A DNA stretch of 64,000 bases, from positions 1-64,000 of the forward strand of contig NZ_JAJFES010000009.1 of NCBI RefSeq assembly GCF_020708045.1. Reading direction: 5' to 3'. The position numbers and the translations under genes were made by a program. This DNA is from Massilia sp. IC2-278. GTDB lineage: Bacteria > Pseudomonadota > Gammaproteobacteria > Burkholderiales > Burkholderiaceae_D. Below the pieces are notes generated by a model, which worked only from the letters and a program-made list of their open reading frames with translations, made no database searches and was not told where the DNA came from. This document shows positions 29,618-39,850 of the stretch, piece after piece. The stretch's first letter is position 1. Every line of letters begins with the position of its first letter.

Positions 29618-30667
29618 TTAATCCGCCAGCGTCGTGTTCGCCGCGGTTCCGCACGAAAAGCAGAACCGCGCGAACGCGTTCTTGCGCGTCTTGCAGCAGC
29701 CGCAGCGGTCGAACAGGCCGATGCCGCAGTGCGGGCAGTAGTCGATACTCGTATCCTTCAGGTCCACCGTACGCTCGCAGCCCGGGCACACGCTTTTCGC
29801 CAGGCGTTGCAGCGCCATGTCGTAGCGCATGGTCTGGCGCCGCGCCACGTCGGGCAGCGCTTCGGTTTCCTTCTGGCGCGCCAGGTAATGCTGCAGCGAG
29901 ATAATCGCATAGCGCCCCACCACTACCGTCACCACGATCCCCACCAGGTAGCGCACGTAGCCGCCATAGCTCGGCAGATAAGGCACCAGCTCGAAGAAGA
30001 AGGCGAACAGGGCAAAGTAGATAAAGCCCCAGGCAAACGGCCAATACGTGCTCTTCCTCTTGTGCTTGAACAGCCAGCCGGCGATCACCAGCAGTGGCAG
30101 GGTCAGCGCCAGCCGGTACAGGAAGACGCGCAGTTCCTTGGAGCGCACCGCCTCGAAATGCGCCTGCATGGCCGGGCGCTCCAGTGCCTGCCAGTTCCTT
30201 TCCACGCTTTCGGCCTGCTGGGTAGCGTCGAGCATGGCCTGGCGCTGGGCCTCCACCGCCCCCAGGGCCTTGCGCTCCTCGGCCTCCAGGGCGTCGAGAG
30301 CCTTCGTGCGGTTGATGAGTTCGCTGTCCTGGTCGGGCCGCGCCGTGACGCGGCGCGTGGCCAGCCAGTTATCGAAGGAAGCGCGCGCCGAGGCCGTATT
30401 CGAACGCGCCACCTCGTGCTGCTGCTCGGCCTGCTGGAGCGCGGTGCGGGCCGCGGTCTGCTTCTCCTCGGCCGCGTCGCGCTGGCTCTGCAGGGCAGCC
30501 AGGCGCTGCGGGTCCATGAACTGCTCGACCGTCAGGGGCGCTTCGACGTCCCACAGATTCTCGACGATCTTGCCGCCCAGGCCGATCAGGAAGGCGGCGA
30601 AAATAAAGGCGACCAGCCACAGCGCGCGGCCCATCCACCGCTCGGTCAAGCGCAAACCTTTCGACAT
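29618..30667 (-). CDS. Membrane protein with coiled coil and C-terminal zinc ribbons
   Basis: A 349-residue protein. One membrane segment near residues 15-37 is followed by a long coiled coil (about 45-170; AALQSQRDAAEEKQTAARTA), then two membrane segments near 185-205 and 212-232 and one near 240-260. The cytoplasmic C terminus has a string of CxxC pairs: CPGC, CPHC, CGCC and CFSC, about residues 295-340, enough for two zinc ribbons. GAGGAGAAC precedes the ATG at 30667. No catalytic motif is seen; the function is unknown. Confidence 0.7.
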   Translation of the reverse strand: MSKGLRLTERWMGRALWLVAFIFAAFLIGLGGKIVENLWDVEAPLTVEQFMDPQRLAALQSQRDAAEEKQTAARTALQQAEQQHEVARSNTASARASFDNWLATRRVTARPDQDSELINRTKALDALEAEERKALGAVEAQRQAMLDATQQAESVERNWQALERPAMQAHFEAVRSKELRVFLYRLALTLPLLVIAGWLFKHKRKSTYWPFAWGFIYFALFAFFFELVPYLPSYGGYVRYLVGIVVTVVVGRYAIISLQHYLARQKETEALPDVARRQTMRYDMALQRLAKSVCPGCERTVDLKDTSIDYCPHCGIGLFDRCGCCKTRKNAFARFCFSCGTAANTTLAD

Positions 30668-30844
30668 GAAGTTCTCCTCGAATAACGATGGAGCGCAGCT
30701 TGTCACATGTCAAAGCGCGGGGCTAGCTGGCAGAACGAAGGAGCGGGATGCGATACCGGGGGTATCGGAAAAGCGGACGGACAACGGGGGATGGCGGCGT
30801 ACCGGCAGCCGCGCCGGTACGCCTGAAACACTAACAGGACAGCA

Positions 30845-31897
<1,053 letters not shown>

Positions 31898-31934
31898 CGG
31901 GTTTCCTTGTTGTGCCCCGATCCTGCCGCGCTAA

Positions 31935-31966
31935 ACGAAAAACGCCACCTGAATCGAGGCGGCGTT
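31935..31966 (-). terminator. Terminator-like hairpin upstream of trpS
   Basis: Minus-strand AACGCCGCCT-CGATTC-AGGTGGCGTT is a 10-bp stem with one G-T pair, followed by TTTTCGTTT. It faces trpS and ends about 40 nt before its start codon. With no clear gene upstream on this strand, it may be an attenuator in the trpS leader. Confidence 0.6.
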
Positions 31967-32219
31967 CATCGAGTCACATCATCTCTGGGCCGCGCGCTGT
32001 CAGCGGCGCCACCAGGTGCAGAGCGAACGATGTGGTTTCAGAAAATTCATGGGTGGCATGGTTGCAGGTTGGCGACGCGCTGTCAACCGCGCGTTACACC
32101 ATCGGCATCATTGACCGGGACAGGGGGACCCGGCGAACCGCACCGAACTGAGCGAACTTTTCGCTTTCGGCAGCCATCTAAACTTTCTTTGTTGCTAAAA
32201 ATATAACGAGTGGTGATTT
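31967..32219. other. Intergenic sequence between trpS and the GH1-RmlD gene
   Basis: No gene is supported. On the minus strand a 27-codon open frame (MAAESEKFAQFG..., ATG near 32178) ends well before the hairpin at 31966; it contains no Trp codon, so it is not an obvious Trp leader peptide. On the plus strand an AGCGAA/TTCGCT hairpin (32152-32166) and an AT-rich stretch (32180-32206) probably hold the promoter of the next gene. Confidence 0.4.
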
Positions 32220-34559
32220 ATGAATACCAATACGAGCCTGAACAGCCAATCCCGCCCACTGGAGCGCCAGCCGCTTGAACTTTGGGGCGGCCTCGAATGC
32301 ACCGTCAACCGCGTCCGCGACGACTACTTCAGCCAGCTCGACCGCAATGGCCACGCACTGCGGGCCTGCGACATCGGCCGTTTCGCCTCCCTCGGCATCC
32401 GCGCCATCCGTTACCCCATCCTCTGGGAGCGCACCGCCCCCGAAGGCATCGCCAAGGCCGACTGGTCCTGGCCCGACGAACGCCTGCCCGCCCTGCGTGA
32501 AGCCGGCGTCACCCCGATCGCCGGCCTGATCCACCACGGCAGCGGCCCGCGCGACACCAGCCTGATGGACCCGGCCTTCCCGGAACGCCTGGCCGAATAC
32601 GCCGGCGCCGTGGCCGCGCGCTATCCCTGGCTGGAGTACTACACCCCGGTCAACGAGCCCTGCACCACCGCCCGCTTCGCCGGCCTGTACGGCGTCTGGT
32701 ACCCGCATGCCCGCGACGACCGCAGCTTCATCGAAGCCCTGCTGATCCAGTGCCGCGCCGTGGTGCTGTGCATGCGCGAAATCCGCAAGGTCAATCCGAA
32801 CGCCAAGCTGGTGCAGACCGACGACCTCGGCAAGACCTACAGCACGCCGGAACTGGCAAAGGTGGCCGATTTTTATAACGAGCGCCGCTGGCTGGCCTGG
32901 GACCTGCTGTGCGGCGCCGTCGGCCCCGAACACAAGCTCTGGAACTACCTGACGAAAACCGGCATCGACGCCGCCGAGTTCCTCTGGTTCCGCGACAACC
33001 CTTGCCCGCCGGACGTCATCGGCGTGAATTACTACGTCACCAGCGAGCGCTGGCTCGATCACCGTCCGCAGCGCTACCCCGAGCACCACCGCGGCGTCGC
33101 CGACGGCATTCCTTGCGCCGACATCGAAGCCTCGCGCGCGCTGGCCACGCCCACCGCCGGCATCGGCCCGCTGCTGCAGGAAGTCTGGGACCGCTACCAC
33201 CTGAAGATTGCGATCACCGAAGCCCACATCGACGCCAACCGCGAAGACCAGCTGCGCTGGCTGCTGGAAATCTGGCAGGCCGCCAATACCGCGCGCGACA
33301 ATGGCGTCGACATCTGCGCCGTCACTGTCTGGTCGCTGCTCGGCTCCTTCGACTGGAACAGCCTGGTCACGCAGAACCGCGGCTACTACGAACCGGGCCC
33401 GTTCGACGTGCGTTCGCCCATGCCACGCCCGACCGCGCTGGCGGCCATGATGCGCGAACTGGCCGCGGGCAAGCCGCTGTCGCACCCGGTGCTGCGCGGC
33501 CAGGGCTGGTGGCGCCGCCCGAACCGCTGGCTGTGCACGCCAGTCGCCACGCCCGCCGCCCTCACCTCGATCTCGGCCGACGGCCACAGCCTGGTCGGCA
33601 CGAGCGCGGCGCCGATCCTGATCCTCGGCGCCAGTGGCACCCTCGGCCGCGCCTTTGCGCGCATCTGCCAGAAGCGCCACCTGCACTACAAGCTGCTGTC
33701 GCGCCACGACATGGACATCGCCGACCCGGCCTCGGTGGAGCGCGCGCTGAGCCTGCACCAGCCCTGGGCCGTGATCAACACCTGCGGCTATGTGCGGGTG
33801 GACGATGCCGAGGGCGATCTCGAGCGCTGCTTCCGCGACAACGCGCAAGGCGCCGCGATCCTGGCCGAAGCCTGCGCCCGCCATGGCGTGCACCTGACCA
33901 CCTTCTCGAGCGACCTGGTGTTCGACGGCTCGAAGAACAGCCCGTATGTCGAAAGCGATCCGGTCTCGCCGCTGAACGCCTACGGCCGCAGCAAGGCCGA
34001 TGCCGAGACGGCGGTCCTCGACAAACACCCTGGCGCCCTGGTGGTGCGCACCAGCGCCTTCTTCGGCCCCTGGGACCGGCACAATTTCGTCACCCAGGCG
34101 TTGGGCGCGCTGGAGCGCGGCGAGTCCTTCACCGCCGCGAGCGACATGACGGTGTCGCCGACCTACGTGCCGGACCTGGTGCACACCTGCCTCGACCTCG
34201 CCGTCGACCGCGAGAGCGGCGTCTGGCACCTGAACAACGTGGGCTCGGTGAGCTGGTACGAACTGGCGAAGATGGCGGCGGAAAAGGCCGGCATCGACGC
34301 CTCGCGCCTCGAAGCGCGCGCCTCGTCGGAACTGGGCATGACGGCTCCGCGCCCCGCCTACAGCGTGCTGCACAGCGAGCGTGCGATCCTGCTGCCGAAG
34401 CTGGAGAACGCGCTGGACCGCTTCATCGAACTGCGCGGCACCGACGATCCGGAGTACGAGGAACTGGTGAAGACGGCCGAGTCGCGCCAGCCGGTGGCCA
34501 GCGGCCATCGCCAGCAGGAAGAAACGCCGGCGGAAGCGTTCCAGGCCAAGAGCTTCTGA
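32220..34559 (+). CDS. Fusion of a GH1-like glycosidase and an RmlD-type sugar-nucleotide reductase
   Basis: A 779-residue protein in two parts. Residues 1 to about 440 resemble family 1 glycosidases: an acid/base motif YTPVNEPCTTARF near residue 140 and a nucleophile-type ITEAH near residue 328 where GH1 has ITENG. From about residue 462 a Rossmann SDR starts (ILILGASGTLGRAF), with SSDLVFDG near 562-569, catalytic YGRSK near 588-592 and the overall look of dTDP-4-dehydrorhamnose reductase (RmlD). No signal peptide. No other rhamnose or polysaccharide gene is linked, so the substrate is unknown. The ribosome-binding site is weak (GAGTGGTG). Confidence 0.8.
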   Translation: MNTNTSLNSQSRPLERQPLELWGGLECTVNRVRDDYFSQLDRNGHALRACDIGRFASLGIRAIRYPILWERTAPEGIAKADWSWPDERLPALREAGVTPIAGLIHHGSGPRDTSLMDPAFPERLAEYAGAVAARYPWLEYYTPVNEPCTTARFAGLYGVWYPHARDDRSFIEALLIQCRAVVLCMREIRKVNPNAKLVQTDDLGKTYSTPELAKVADFYNERRWLAWDLLCGAVGPEHKLWNYLTKTGIDAAEFLWFRDNPCPPDVIGVNYYVTSERWLDHRPQRYPEHHRGVADGIPCADIEASRALATPTAGIGPLLQEVWDRYHLKIAITEAHIDANREDQLRWLLEIWQAANTARDNGVDICAVTVWSLLGSFDWNSLVTQNRGYYEPGPFDVRSPMPRPTALAAMMRELAAGKPLSHPVLRGQGWWRRPNRWLCTPVATPAALTSISADGHSLVGTSAAPILILGASGTLGRAFARICQKRHLHYKLLSRHDMDIADPASVERALSLHQPWAVINTCGYVRVDDAEGDLERCFRDNAQGAAILAEACARHGVHLTTFSSDLVFDGSKNSPYVESDPVSPLNAYGRSKADAETAVLDKHPGALVVRTSAFFGPWDRHNFVTQALGALERGESFTAASDMTVSPTYVPDLVHTCLDLAVDRESGVWHLNNVGSVSWYELAKMAAEKAGIDASRLEARASSELGMTAPRPAYSVLHSERAILLPKLENALDRFIELRGTDDPEYEELVKTAESRQPVASGHRQQEETPAEAFQAKSF

Positions 34560-34582
34560 TCCGCTGACGCCTGGTCGAACTC

Positions 34583-34620
34583 GCCTGTAGGGTGGACAGA
34601 TCCCCGTCCACCCTACAGGC
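34583..34620. terminator. Perfect inverted repeat after the GH1-RmlD gene
   Basis: GCCTGTAGGGTGGAC and GTCCACCCTACAGGC form a perfect 15-bp stem around AGATCCCC, 23 nt after the stop. The GTAGGGTGGAC core is shared with the dispersed palindromes, so this copy may have been recruited as a transcript 3' end. Confidence 0.75.
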
Positions 34621-34680
34621 ATTCCCATCCGCACGTTATAAAATGCCAATGCCAGCCCACAACCGCAAAGGCCTTCCCCC

Positions 34681-36456
34681 GTGCACGAGCAACACGCCTT
34701 CCCCTTCCTGCGCGAAATCCTGCTGTTCCTGATCCTCGCCGGCATCCTGATCCCGACCCTGCAGCGCCTGCGTATCAACCAGGTGCTCGGCTTCCTGGCC
34801 GTCGGCACGCTAGTCGGCCCTTTCGGCCTGGGACTGCTGGCCGCCGACGTCCACTGGCTGTCCTGGCTCACCTTCCCCAGCGGCCCCGGCGTCTCGATGC
34901 TGGCCGAGATCGGCGTGCTGTTCCTGATGTTCATGATCGGCCTCGAACTCTCGGCCGCGCGCCTGTGGGCCCTGCGGCGCTGGGTGTTCGGCGCCGGCAG
35001 CGCCCAGGTGCTGGCCAGCGCCGCCATCATCGGCGCCGCCGTCGTCTTCCTGCTCGGTGCAGCCGTCCCCACCGCCATCATCCTCGGCCTGGTGCTCTCG
35101 CTCTCTTCCACTGCGGTGGTCATGCAGCTGATGAGCGAGCAGCAAAGCACCGGCACGCGCCTGGGCCAGGCCGCCTTTGCCGTGCTGATGCTGCAGGACC
35201 TGGCCGTGGTGCCGATCCTGATCCTGATCGGCGCCCTGGCAAAAGGCAGCGGCGACGGCGCCGCCATGCTGGCCGTGGTCACGATGGCGAAGGCCGGCGG
35301 CGCGATCGCCCTCATCTACCTGGTCGGCGGGCGCGTGATCCATCCGCTGTTCAAGGCCTTTGCCCGCCAGCGCCAGCCCGACGTCTTCATGGCGCTGATT
35401 TTATTGAGCACCTTCGGCATCGCCGGCCTCTCGGCTGCCGCCGGCCTGTCGATGGCGCTGGGCGCCCTGATCGCCGGCCTGCTGCTGGCCGAGACCGAGT
35501 TCAAGCACGAGGTCGAGCTGATGGTCGAGCCTTTCAAGGGCCTGCTCATGGGCCTGTTCTTCATGACCGTGGGGATGCAGATGGACACCCGCCACATCGT
35601 CGACGCGCCGCTGTGGCTGGCGGCGTTTGTCGCCGCCCTGGTGCTGATCAAGGCGGGCGTGATCGCCCTGATCTTCCGCATCGGCCGCCTGCCCTGGTCG
35701 CGTGCGGTCGAGGGCGGCCTGCTGCTCGGCCAGGGCGGCGAGTTCGCCTTCATCGTCATCGGCTATGCCATCTCGACCCGGCTGCTGGACCCAGGCCTGG
35801 GTGCACGCGTGATGCTGGCGGTCGGCCTGTCGATGTTCATCACGCCGATGCTGGCGCGCCTGGGCCGCGCCATCGGCGAGCGCGCCGAACGGGGCGAACG
35901 CGCACAGCTGGCCGAGGTGGACGAAGCGGCGCTGGCCGCCGCGCGCGGACGCATCATCATCGCCGGCTTCGGCCGCGTGGGCCAGCAGCTAGGCAAGCTG
36001 CTCGGCGCCCAGTGCATCGACTTCATCGCGTTTGAGAACAACGCGAAAATGGTCTCGCAGTTGCATGCGCAAGGCGTGCCGGTCTACTTCGGCAATGCCG
36101 CGCGCTGCGAGCTGCTGCGCCGCGTGCATGCCGACGAAGCGCCGGCCATCGTGCTGACCATGGACCATCCGGCATCGGCCCTGCAGGCGGTGCGCGGCAT
36201 CCGGCGCGACTTCCCGCATGTGCCGCTGTTCGTGCGCTCGCGCGACGAAAAGCATGCGCGCGCCCTGCGCCTGGCCGGCGCCACGGTGGTGGTGCCGGAG
36301 ACGCTGGAAGCGAGCCTGCAGCTATCGGCCTTCGTACTCGAGACGATGGGCCTGGACGAGCGCACCGTGGACGACATCGTCGACCGCGAGCGCGATCTGT
36401 TTGCCGAGCAGCTCAACGATGCCGGCCTGCGCGAAGCGGGCACGCACCGCGCGTGA
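34681..36456 (+). CDS. CPA2-family cation:proton antiporter with TrkA-N domain (Kef-like)
   Basis: A 591-residue inner-membrane transporter starting with GTG. Around twelve hydrophobic segments occupy residues about 10-390, typical of the Na+/H+ exchanger fold (LSLSSTAVVMQLM near 138-150, GALIAGLLLAETEFKHEVE near 260-278). The cytoplasmic part begins with a Rossmann GFGRVGQQLGKLL near residues 427-439 (TrkA-N/RCK nucleotide-binding). It most likely moves K+ or Na+ in exchange for protons, as KefB/KefC or YbaL do; ion and ligand gating cannot be read from sequence. No KefF/KefG-like ancillary gene is adjacent. Confidence 0.88.
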   Translation: MHEQHAFPFLREILLFLILAGILIPTLQRLRINQVLGFLAVGTLVGPFGLGLLAADVHWLSWLTFPSGPGVSMLAEIGVLFLMFMIGLELSAARLWALRRWVFGAGSAQVLASAAIIGAAVVFLLGAAVPTAIILGLVLSLSSTAVVMQLMSEQQSTGTRLGQAAFAVLMLQDLAVVPILILIGALAKGSGDGAAMLAVVTMAKAGGAIALIYLVGGRVIHPLFKAFARQRQPDVFMALILLSTFGIAGLSAAAGLSMALGALIAGLLLAETEFKHEVELMVEPFKGLLMGLFFMTVGMQMDTRHIVDAPLWLAAFVAALVLIKAGVIALIFRIGRLPWSRAVEGGLLLGQGGEFAFIVIGYAISTRLLDPGLGARVMLAVGLSMFITPMLARLGRAIGERAERGERAQLAEVDEAALAAARGRIIIAGFGRVGQQLGKLLGAQCIDFIAFENNAKMVSQLHAQGVPVYFGNAARCELLRRVHADEAPAIVLTMDHPASALQAVRGIRRDFPHVPLFVRSRDEKHARALRLAGATVVVPETLEASLQLSAFVLETMGLDERTVDDIVDRERDLFAEQLNDAGLREAGTHRA

Positions 36457-36531
36457 GGCGCCCCGTTCCGCCATCAGTTGCCGAACGCAGCCAGCTATAA
36501 TCGGCCTTCTTCCAACCTGGCGAAAAAGACA

Positions 36532-37764
36532 ATGAGCGATCCCTTGCAAGCCCTCGGCCACATCCGCGTACTCGACCTGTCTCGCGTGCTGGCCGGCCCC
36601 TGGTGCGCCCAGAACCTGGCCGACCTGGGCGCCGACGTGATCAAGATCGAACGCCCCGGCAGCGGCGACGACACGCGCGCCTGGGGACCGCCCTATGCCA
36701 AGGACGCGGACGGTCGGGATACGAGCGAAGCCGCCTACTACCTGTCGGCGAACCGCGGCAAGCGCTCGGTGACGGTCGATATCGCGAGCAGCAAGGGCCA
36801 GGCCCTGATCCGCGAACTGGCGCGCCACGCGGACGTGGTGCTGGAGAACTTCAAGGTCGGCCACCTGAAACGCTATGGCCTCGACTACGAATCGCTGAAG
36901 GCAGTCAAGCCGGACCTGGTCTACTGCTCGATCACCGGCTTTGGCCAGGACGGCCCCTACGCGCACCGCGCCGGCTACGACTTCCTGATCCAGGGCATGG
37001 GTGGGCTGATGTCGGTGACCGGCGAGCGCGACGAACTGCCCGGCGGCGGCCCGCAAAAGGCCGGCGTGGCGCTGACCGACCTGATGACCGGCATGTACGC
37101 GACCATCGCCGTGCTGGCGGCACTGACCCACCGCGACCGCACCGGCGAAGGCCAGTACATCGACATGGCTCTGCTCGACACCCAGGTAGCGATGCTGGCG
37201 AACGTGGGCAGCAACTACCTCACCAGCGGCAAGGCGCCAAAACGCTGGGGCAATGCGCACGCGAACATCGTGCCCTACCAGACCTTTGCCTGCGCCGACG
37301 GCCACATGATCGTCGCCGCCGGTAACGATGGCCAGTACCGGAAATTTGTCGAAGCCGGCGGCCGGCCCGAGCTGGCGACCGACCCGCGCTTTGCCACCAA
37401 CCCGCTGCGCGTGCAGCACCGCGACGTGCTGGTGCCGCTGCTGGCCGAGATGGCGGCCACGCGCGGGCGCGACGAGTGGATCGCCATGCTCGAGGAAGTG
37501 GGCGTGCCCTGCGGGCCCATCAACGACGTGGGCGAAGTGTTCGCGAATGAACAGGTGCAGGCGCGCGGGATGGCGGTTGAGTTGCCGCACCCGGCGGCCG
37601 GCAAGGTCACGCTGGTGCGCAGTCCGATGAAGATGTCGGCCACGCCGGCGACCAGCACCAAGGCGCCGCCGCTGCTGGGCGAGCACACCGAGGAAGTGCT
37701 GCGCGATGTGCTGGGCAAGAACGGCGACGAGATTGCGGCGCTGCGCGGCAAGGGCGTGGTGTAA
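36532..37764 (+). CDS. CaiB/BaiF family CoA transferase
   Basis: A 410-residue type III CoA transferase. Visible are LDLSRVLAGPWCAQNLADLGADVIKIERPG near residues 12-41 (CoA-binding N terminus) and the active-site Asp in the DLMTGMYA segment near residues 184-191. The C-terminal part holds RDEWIAMLEEVGVPCGPIND near 320-340. It should move CoA between organic acids. The ATG at 36532 begins at the family N terminus; a longer in-frame start at 36478 is not supported. Substrate unassigned, but the EtfAB block suggests ample acyl-CoA metabolism in the organism. Confidence 0.88.
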   Translation: MSDPLQALGHIRVLDLSRVLAGPWCAQNLADLGADVIKIERPGSGDDTRAWGPPYAKDADGRDTSEAAYYLSANRGKRSVTVDIASSKGQALIRELARHADVVLENFKVGHLKRYGLDYESLKAVKPDLVYCSITGFGQDGPYAHRAGYDFLIQGMGGLMSVTGERDELPGGGPQKAGVALTDLMTGMYATIAVLAALTHRDRTGEGQYIDMALLDTQVAMLANVGSNYLTSGKAPKRWGNAHANIVPYQTFACADGHMIVAAGNDGQYRKFVEAGGRPELATDPRFATNPLRVQHRDVLVPLLAEMAATRGRDEWIAMLEEVGVPCGPINDVGEVFANEQVQARGMAVELPHPAAGKVTLVRSPMKMSATPATSTKAPPLLGEHTEEVLRDVLGKNGDEIAALRGKGVV

Positions 37765-37794
37765 GCTTTTTGCCCCTGCCGCGTTTTCTACGGC

Positions 37795-38121
37795 TTAGTG
37801 CAGCTTGTGCTTGAAGTCGGACAGCTCGGCGTGGACGCGGGTGACCATCGCTTCCAGGTGCGCCGGCATCTGCGGCATCGAACGGCTGATGCGTTTCGCT
37901 TCGTCGCCCATGTCTTCCAGGCTGTCGACGCACTGGACGATTTTCGCCTCGTCATTCGACTGCATCACATCGCGCGCCTGTTTCACTTCACGCGAGATTT
38001 TCTCGATACAGTCGCGCATTTCCCGCGGCGTATCCTGCGACGAGCGGCAGGCCTGCTCGGCTTCACCGATGGTTTGCTGCAAATGGCTGTAGTGTTGCTG
38101 GATTTCGTTTGCTTGCAACAT
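37795..38121 (-). CDS. Small helical protein of unknown function
   Basis: A 108-residue, all-helical and highly charged protein (MLQANEIQQHYSHLQQ...), with heptad-like spacing suggesting a coiled coil. GGAGGTCATC precedes the ATG, a strong ribosome-binding site, so the gene is real. No signal peptide, membrane segment or catalytic motif. It converges on the CoA transferase gene with 30 nt between. Function unknown. Confidence 0.65.
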   Translation of the reverse strand: MLQANEIQQHYSHLQQTIGEAEQACRSSQDTPREMRDCIEKISREVKQARDVMQSNDEAKIVQCVDSLEDMGDEAKRISRSMPQMPAHLEAMVTRVHAELSDFKHKLH

Positions 38122-38229
38122 GATGACCTCCGTTTTAAAGAGAGCAGCCGATTTTAGCGCTGGCGGAAAATGCTTGCGTTAATGGCGCACGTTACCCGGA
38201 TGAAAGCGTCGATTTGATGACGGTAGCGT

Positions 38230-38520
38230 AGTTACTCGAAGGCGCTGTGCAGTGTCAGATAAACGACCGAGCTAGCCTCGCCACTGCAGAGAAATCCTTG
38301 CACTTCTTCACCTGATTTTTGCGTGTGGCATATGGCGGCGCGGAGTTCCCGACCTGGAAAAGCTGCGATTTCAAATTGCTGTGTTGCGAGAACAGCCTTC
38401 TGAAATCGGGAGACAAACAGGGGGGTGCAGCGCCTCGTGTCATCCAGGCGGTTTCTCCAGTATCCGTACCGACAGCCGGAATGGCCGACTGCTGAGCGGG
38501 TTTGCACAGATTACAGCGCT
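38230..38520 (-). pseudogene. Probable frameshifted remnant at the end of the vgrG cargo block
   Basis: Coding-like peptide appears in two different minus frames. The upstream half reads KPAQQSAIPAVGTDTGETAW and continues to PCLSPDF in the same frame as the preceding gene, after its stop. The downstream half reads FPGRELRAAICHTQKSGEEV and ends SVVYLTLHSAFE in another frame (stop at 38232). The switch lies near 38390-38410. Neither half has a good start. It looks like a decayed gene or the broken extension of the neighbour; a sequencing error could also produce this. Confidence 0.4.
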
Positions 38521-39043
38521 AGTCGCAGGCGCTACCGATCTCATCGATCACCCATTTCGCCCCTCGATACGACAACGTAAAGCCGCTTACACACACTTCG
38601 TCCGGATGATAGCTAAGTTCGATACGATCATGTGTAACGGTAACGCTGGCGCCCCATGCTTCACCGGCTGCTGCAGTGCGGTCGATCAGCTCGTCGCTCC
38701 GCAGAATGATTTCAGAGCTAGGTTCTTGGCCAGTCCCTTCAATCTTCTCTCGCAGTTTCTGTGGAAACAAGCTGGCGAGGAAGACGCGCTCGGGTCCGGT
38801 ACGAGGCCCGCACAGAAGCGCATGCAGTGCCCGCCTGGCCAAAGCCTCGTCCTTTACCTTTCCAGAAATAGCTTTCCACAACTCTAGCTGTTTAGACAGC
38901 GAGCACGCGTTGGGATAGGACGTATCGTAAATATTCAAAGGCGGGTATGTACTATCCGCGTGCGCTACCTTACATGGCCATGCTGAGACAGAAAAAATAA
39001 ACAAAAAGAACATCAAAAGGCGGTTGTGATAAGGGAGATTCAT
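38519..39043 (-). CDS. Exported protein of unknown function in the vgrG cargo block
   Basis: 174 residues with a signal peptide (MNLPYHNRLLMFFLFIFSVSAWPCKVAHA). The mature part has four conserved-looking Cys that could pair (in PNACSLS, ALLCGPR, DEVCVSG and GSACD), fitting a periplasmic protein. GGAGGAAAT precedes the ATG at 39043. Base composition is lower in G+C than in flanking housekeeping genes. Position downstream of vgrG and a cytosolic candidate effector suggests an immunity protein, which is inference only. Confidence 0.6.
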   Translation of the reverse strand: MNLPYHNRLLMFFLFIFSVSAWPCKVAHADSTYPPLNIYDTSYPNACSLSKQLELWKAISGKVKDEALARRALHALLCGPRTGPERVFLASLFPQKLREKIEGTGQEPSSEIILRSDELIDRTAAAGEAWGASVTVTHDRIELSYHPDEVCVSGFTLSYRGAKWVIDEIGSACD

Positions 39044-39097
39044 ATTTCCTCCGGAATCATAGCTTCTAAATAAACCCAGCTTGTGCGACACTTCATA

Positions 39098-39658
39098 TTA
39101 ATAACGTGCCGCCAGCTGCTTTAATAGCTCATCGCTTATCTCTTGCCCGACTTTGGTCGCCAACGATCCGCTCGACACTTTCTTGAAAATCGTATTTGGG
39201 CCGTCAGGATATTCCGGATCATCGTGGACAAGTACATAATTCACTGTTTTGAGAGTCTTTCCTGATTTCTCGCGAGTGACAATGATGCGACGGATGATTT
39301 CGTTCTTGATAGCGACCACCGCATCTGCGTTGGTCGTTTCTCCGCGCGAGGCAGAGTGCCAAGTGATCGTAAAATCAACTGGCCCCTCTATAATCGGGAC
39401 ATGTACCAGTTCAGGGCTCGTCTTGCTCTTGAAGTAAAAAGTGAAGCTTCGCCTGTAGACGACTGTGTCGGCCTCTGTTCCCGCAATCCAGATAAGTGTA
39501 CCTTGCCTGTCTTTCCATTGATGCAGTCCTTGCTGTGTTGTCGTCACAACGATGGATTGCGGCTTCTCCACTGCATGCACGCCTGTCGATACAAGGGCAA
39601 AAATACAAGTCGCACACGTGACCGCTTTTCTCAATGCTGGCAACCATGCTTTTTTCAA
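39098..39658 (-). CDS. Exported protein of unknown function in the vgrG cargo block
   Basis: About 186 residues. The start is assigned to TTG at 39658: it follows GAGGAA by 6 nt and gives a typical signal peptide (MKKAWLPALRKAVTCATCIF then ALVSTGVHA). The mature part is beta-rich (SIVVTTTQQGLHQWKDRQGT, VDFTITWHSASRG) and ends in a helical DELLKQLAARY. No family recognised. Its place between two other exported proteins after vgrG makes an immunity or accessory role plausible. Confidence 0.6.
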   Translation of the reverse strand: MKKAWLPALRKAVTCATCIFALVSTGVHAVEKPQSIVVTTTQQGLHQWKDRQGTLIWIAGTEADTVVYRRSFTFYFKSKTSPELVHVPIIEGPVDFTITWHSASRGETTNADAVVAIKNEIIRRIIVTREKSGKTLKTVNYVLVHDDPEYPDGPNTIFKKVSSGSLATKVGQEISDELLKQLAARY

Positions 39659-39850
39659 AGCCCGTTCCTCCGATTTTGTACACTCACCAAGTTTTGAAAG
39701 GCCTCTCACGCCGGTGCAATTCATCGAAGAGAAATGTTACCAGTCTGCTTCTTTATTCTCGAGCAAGCACTGTGATGTCTCATACCGCCACCTCAGTCAA
39801 TTGATTTATTGACAGCCTTACACGAATTTTCAGAGAAAATCACTGCAAGG

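Noticed and set aside
31967..32180. Trp-rich leader peptide controlling trpS
   Set aside because: The only minus-strand short frame found (27 codons) contains no Trp codon.
32178..35315. 1045-codon minus-strand open frame over the GH1-RmlD and antiporter genes
   Set aside because: Antisense open frames are common in high-GC DNA; the + strand shows clear GH1, RmlD and CPA2 motifs, while the minus frame shows none.
38232..38507. Intact 91-codon gene after the last cargo protein
   Set aside because: It starts with GTG without a ribosome-binding site, and its first half looks non-coding while another frame looks coding; a frameshifted remnant fits better.
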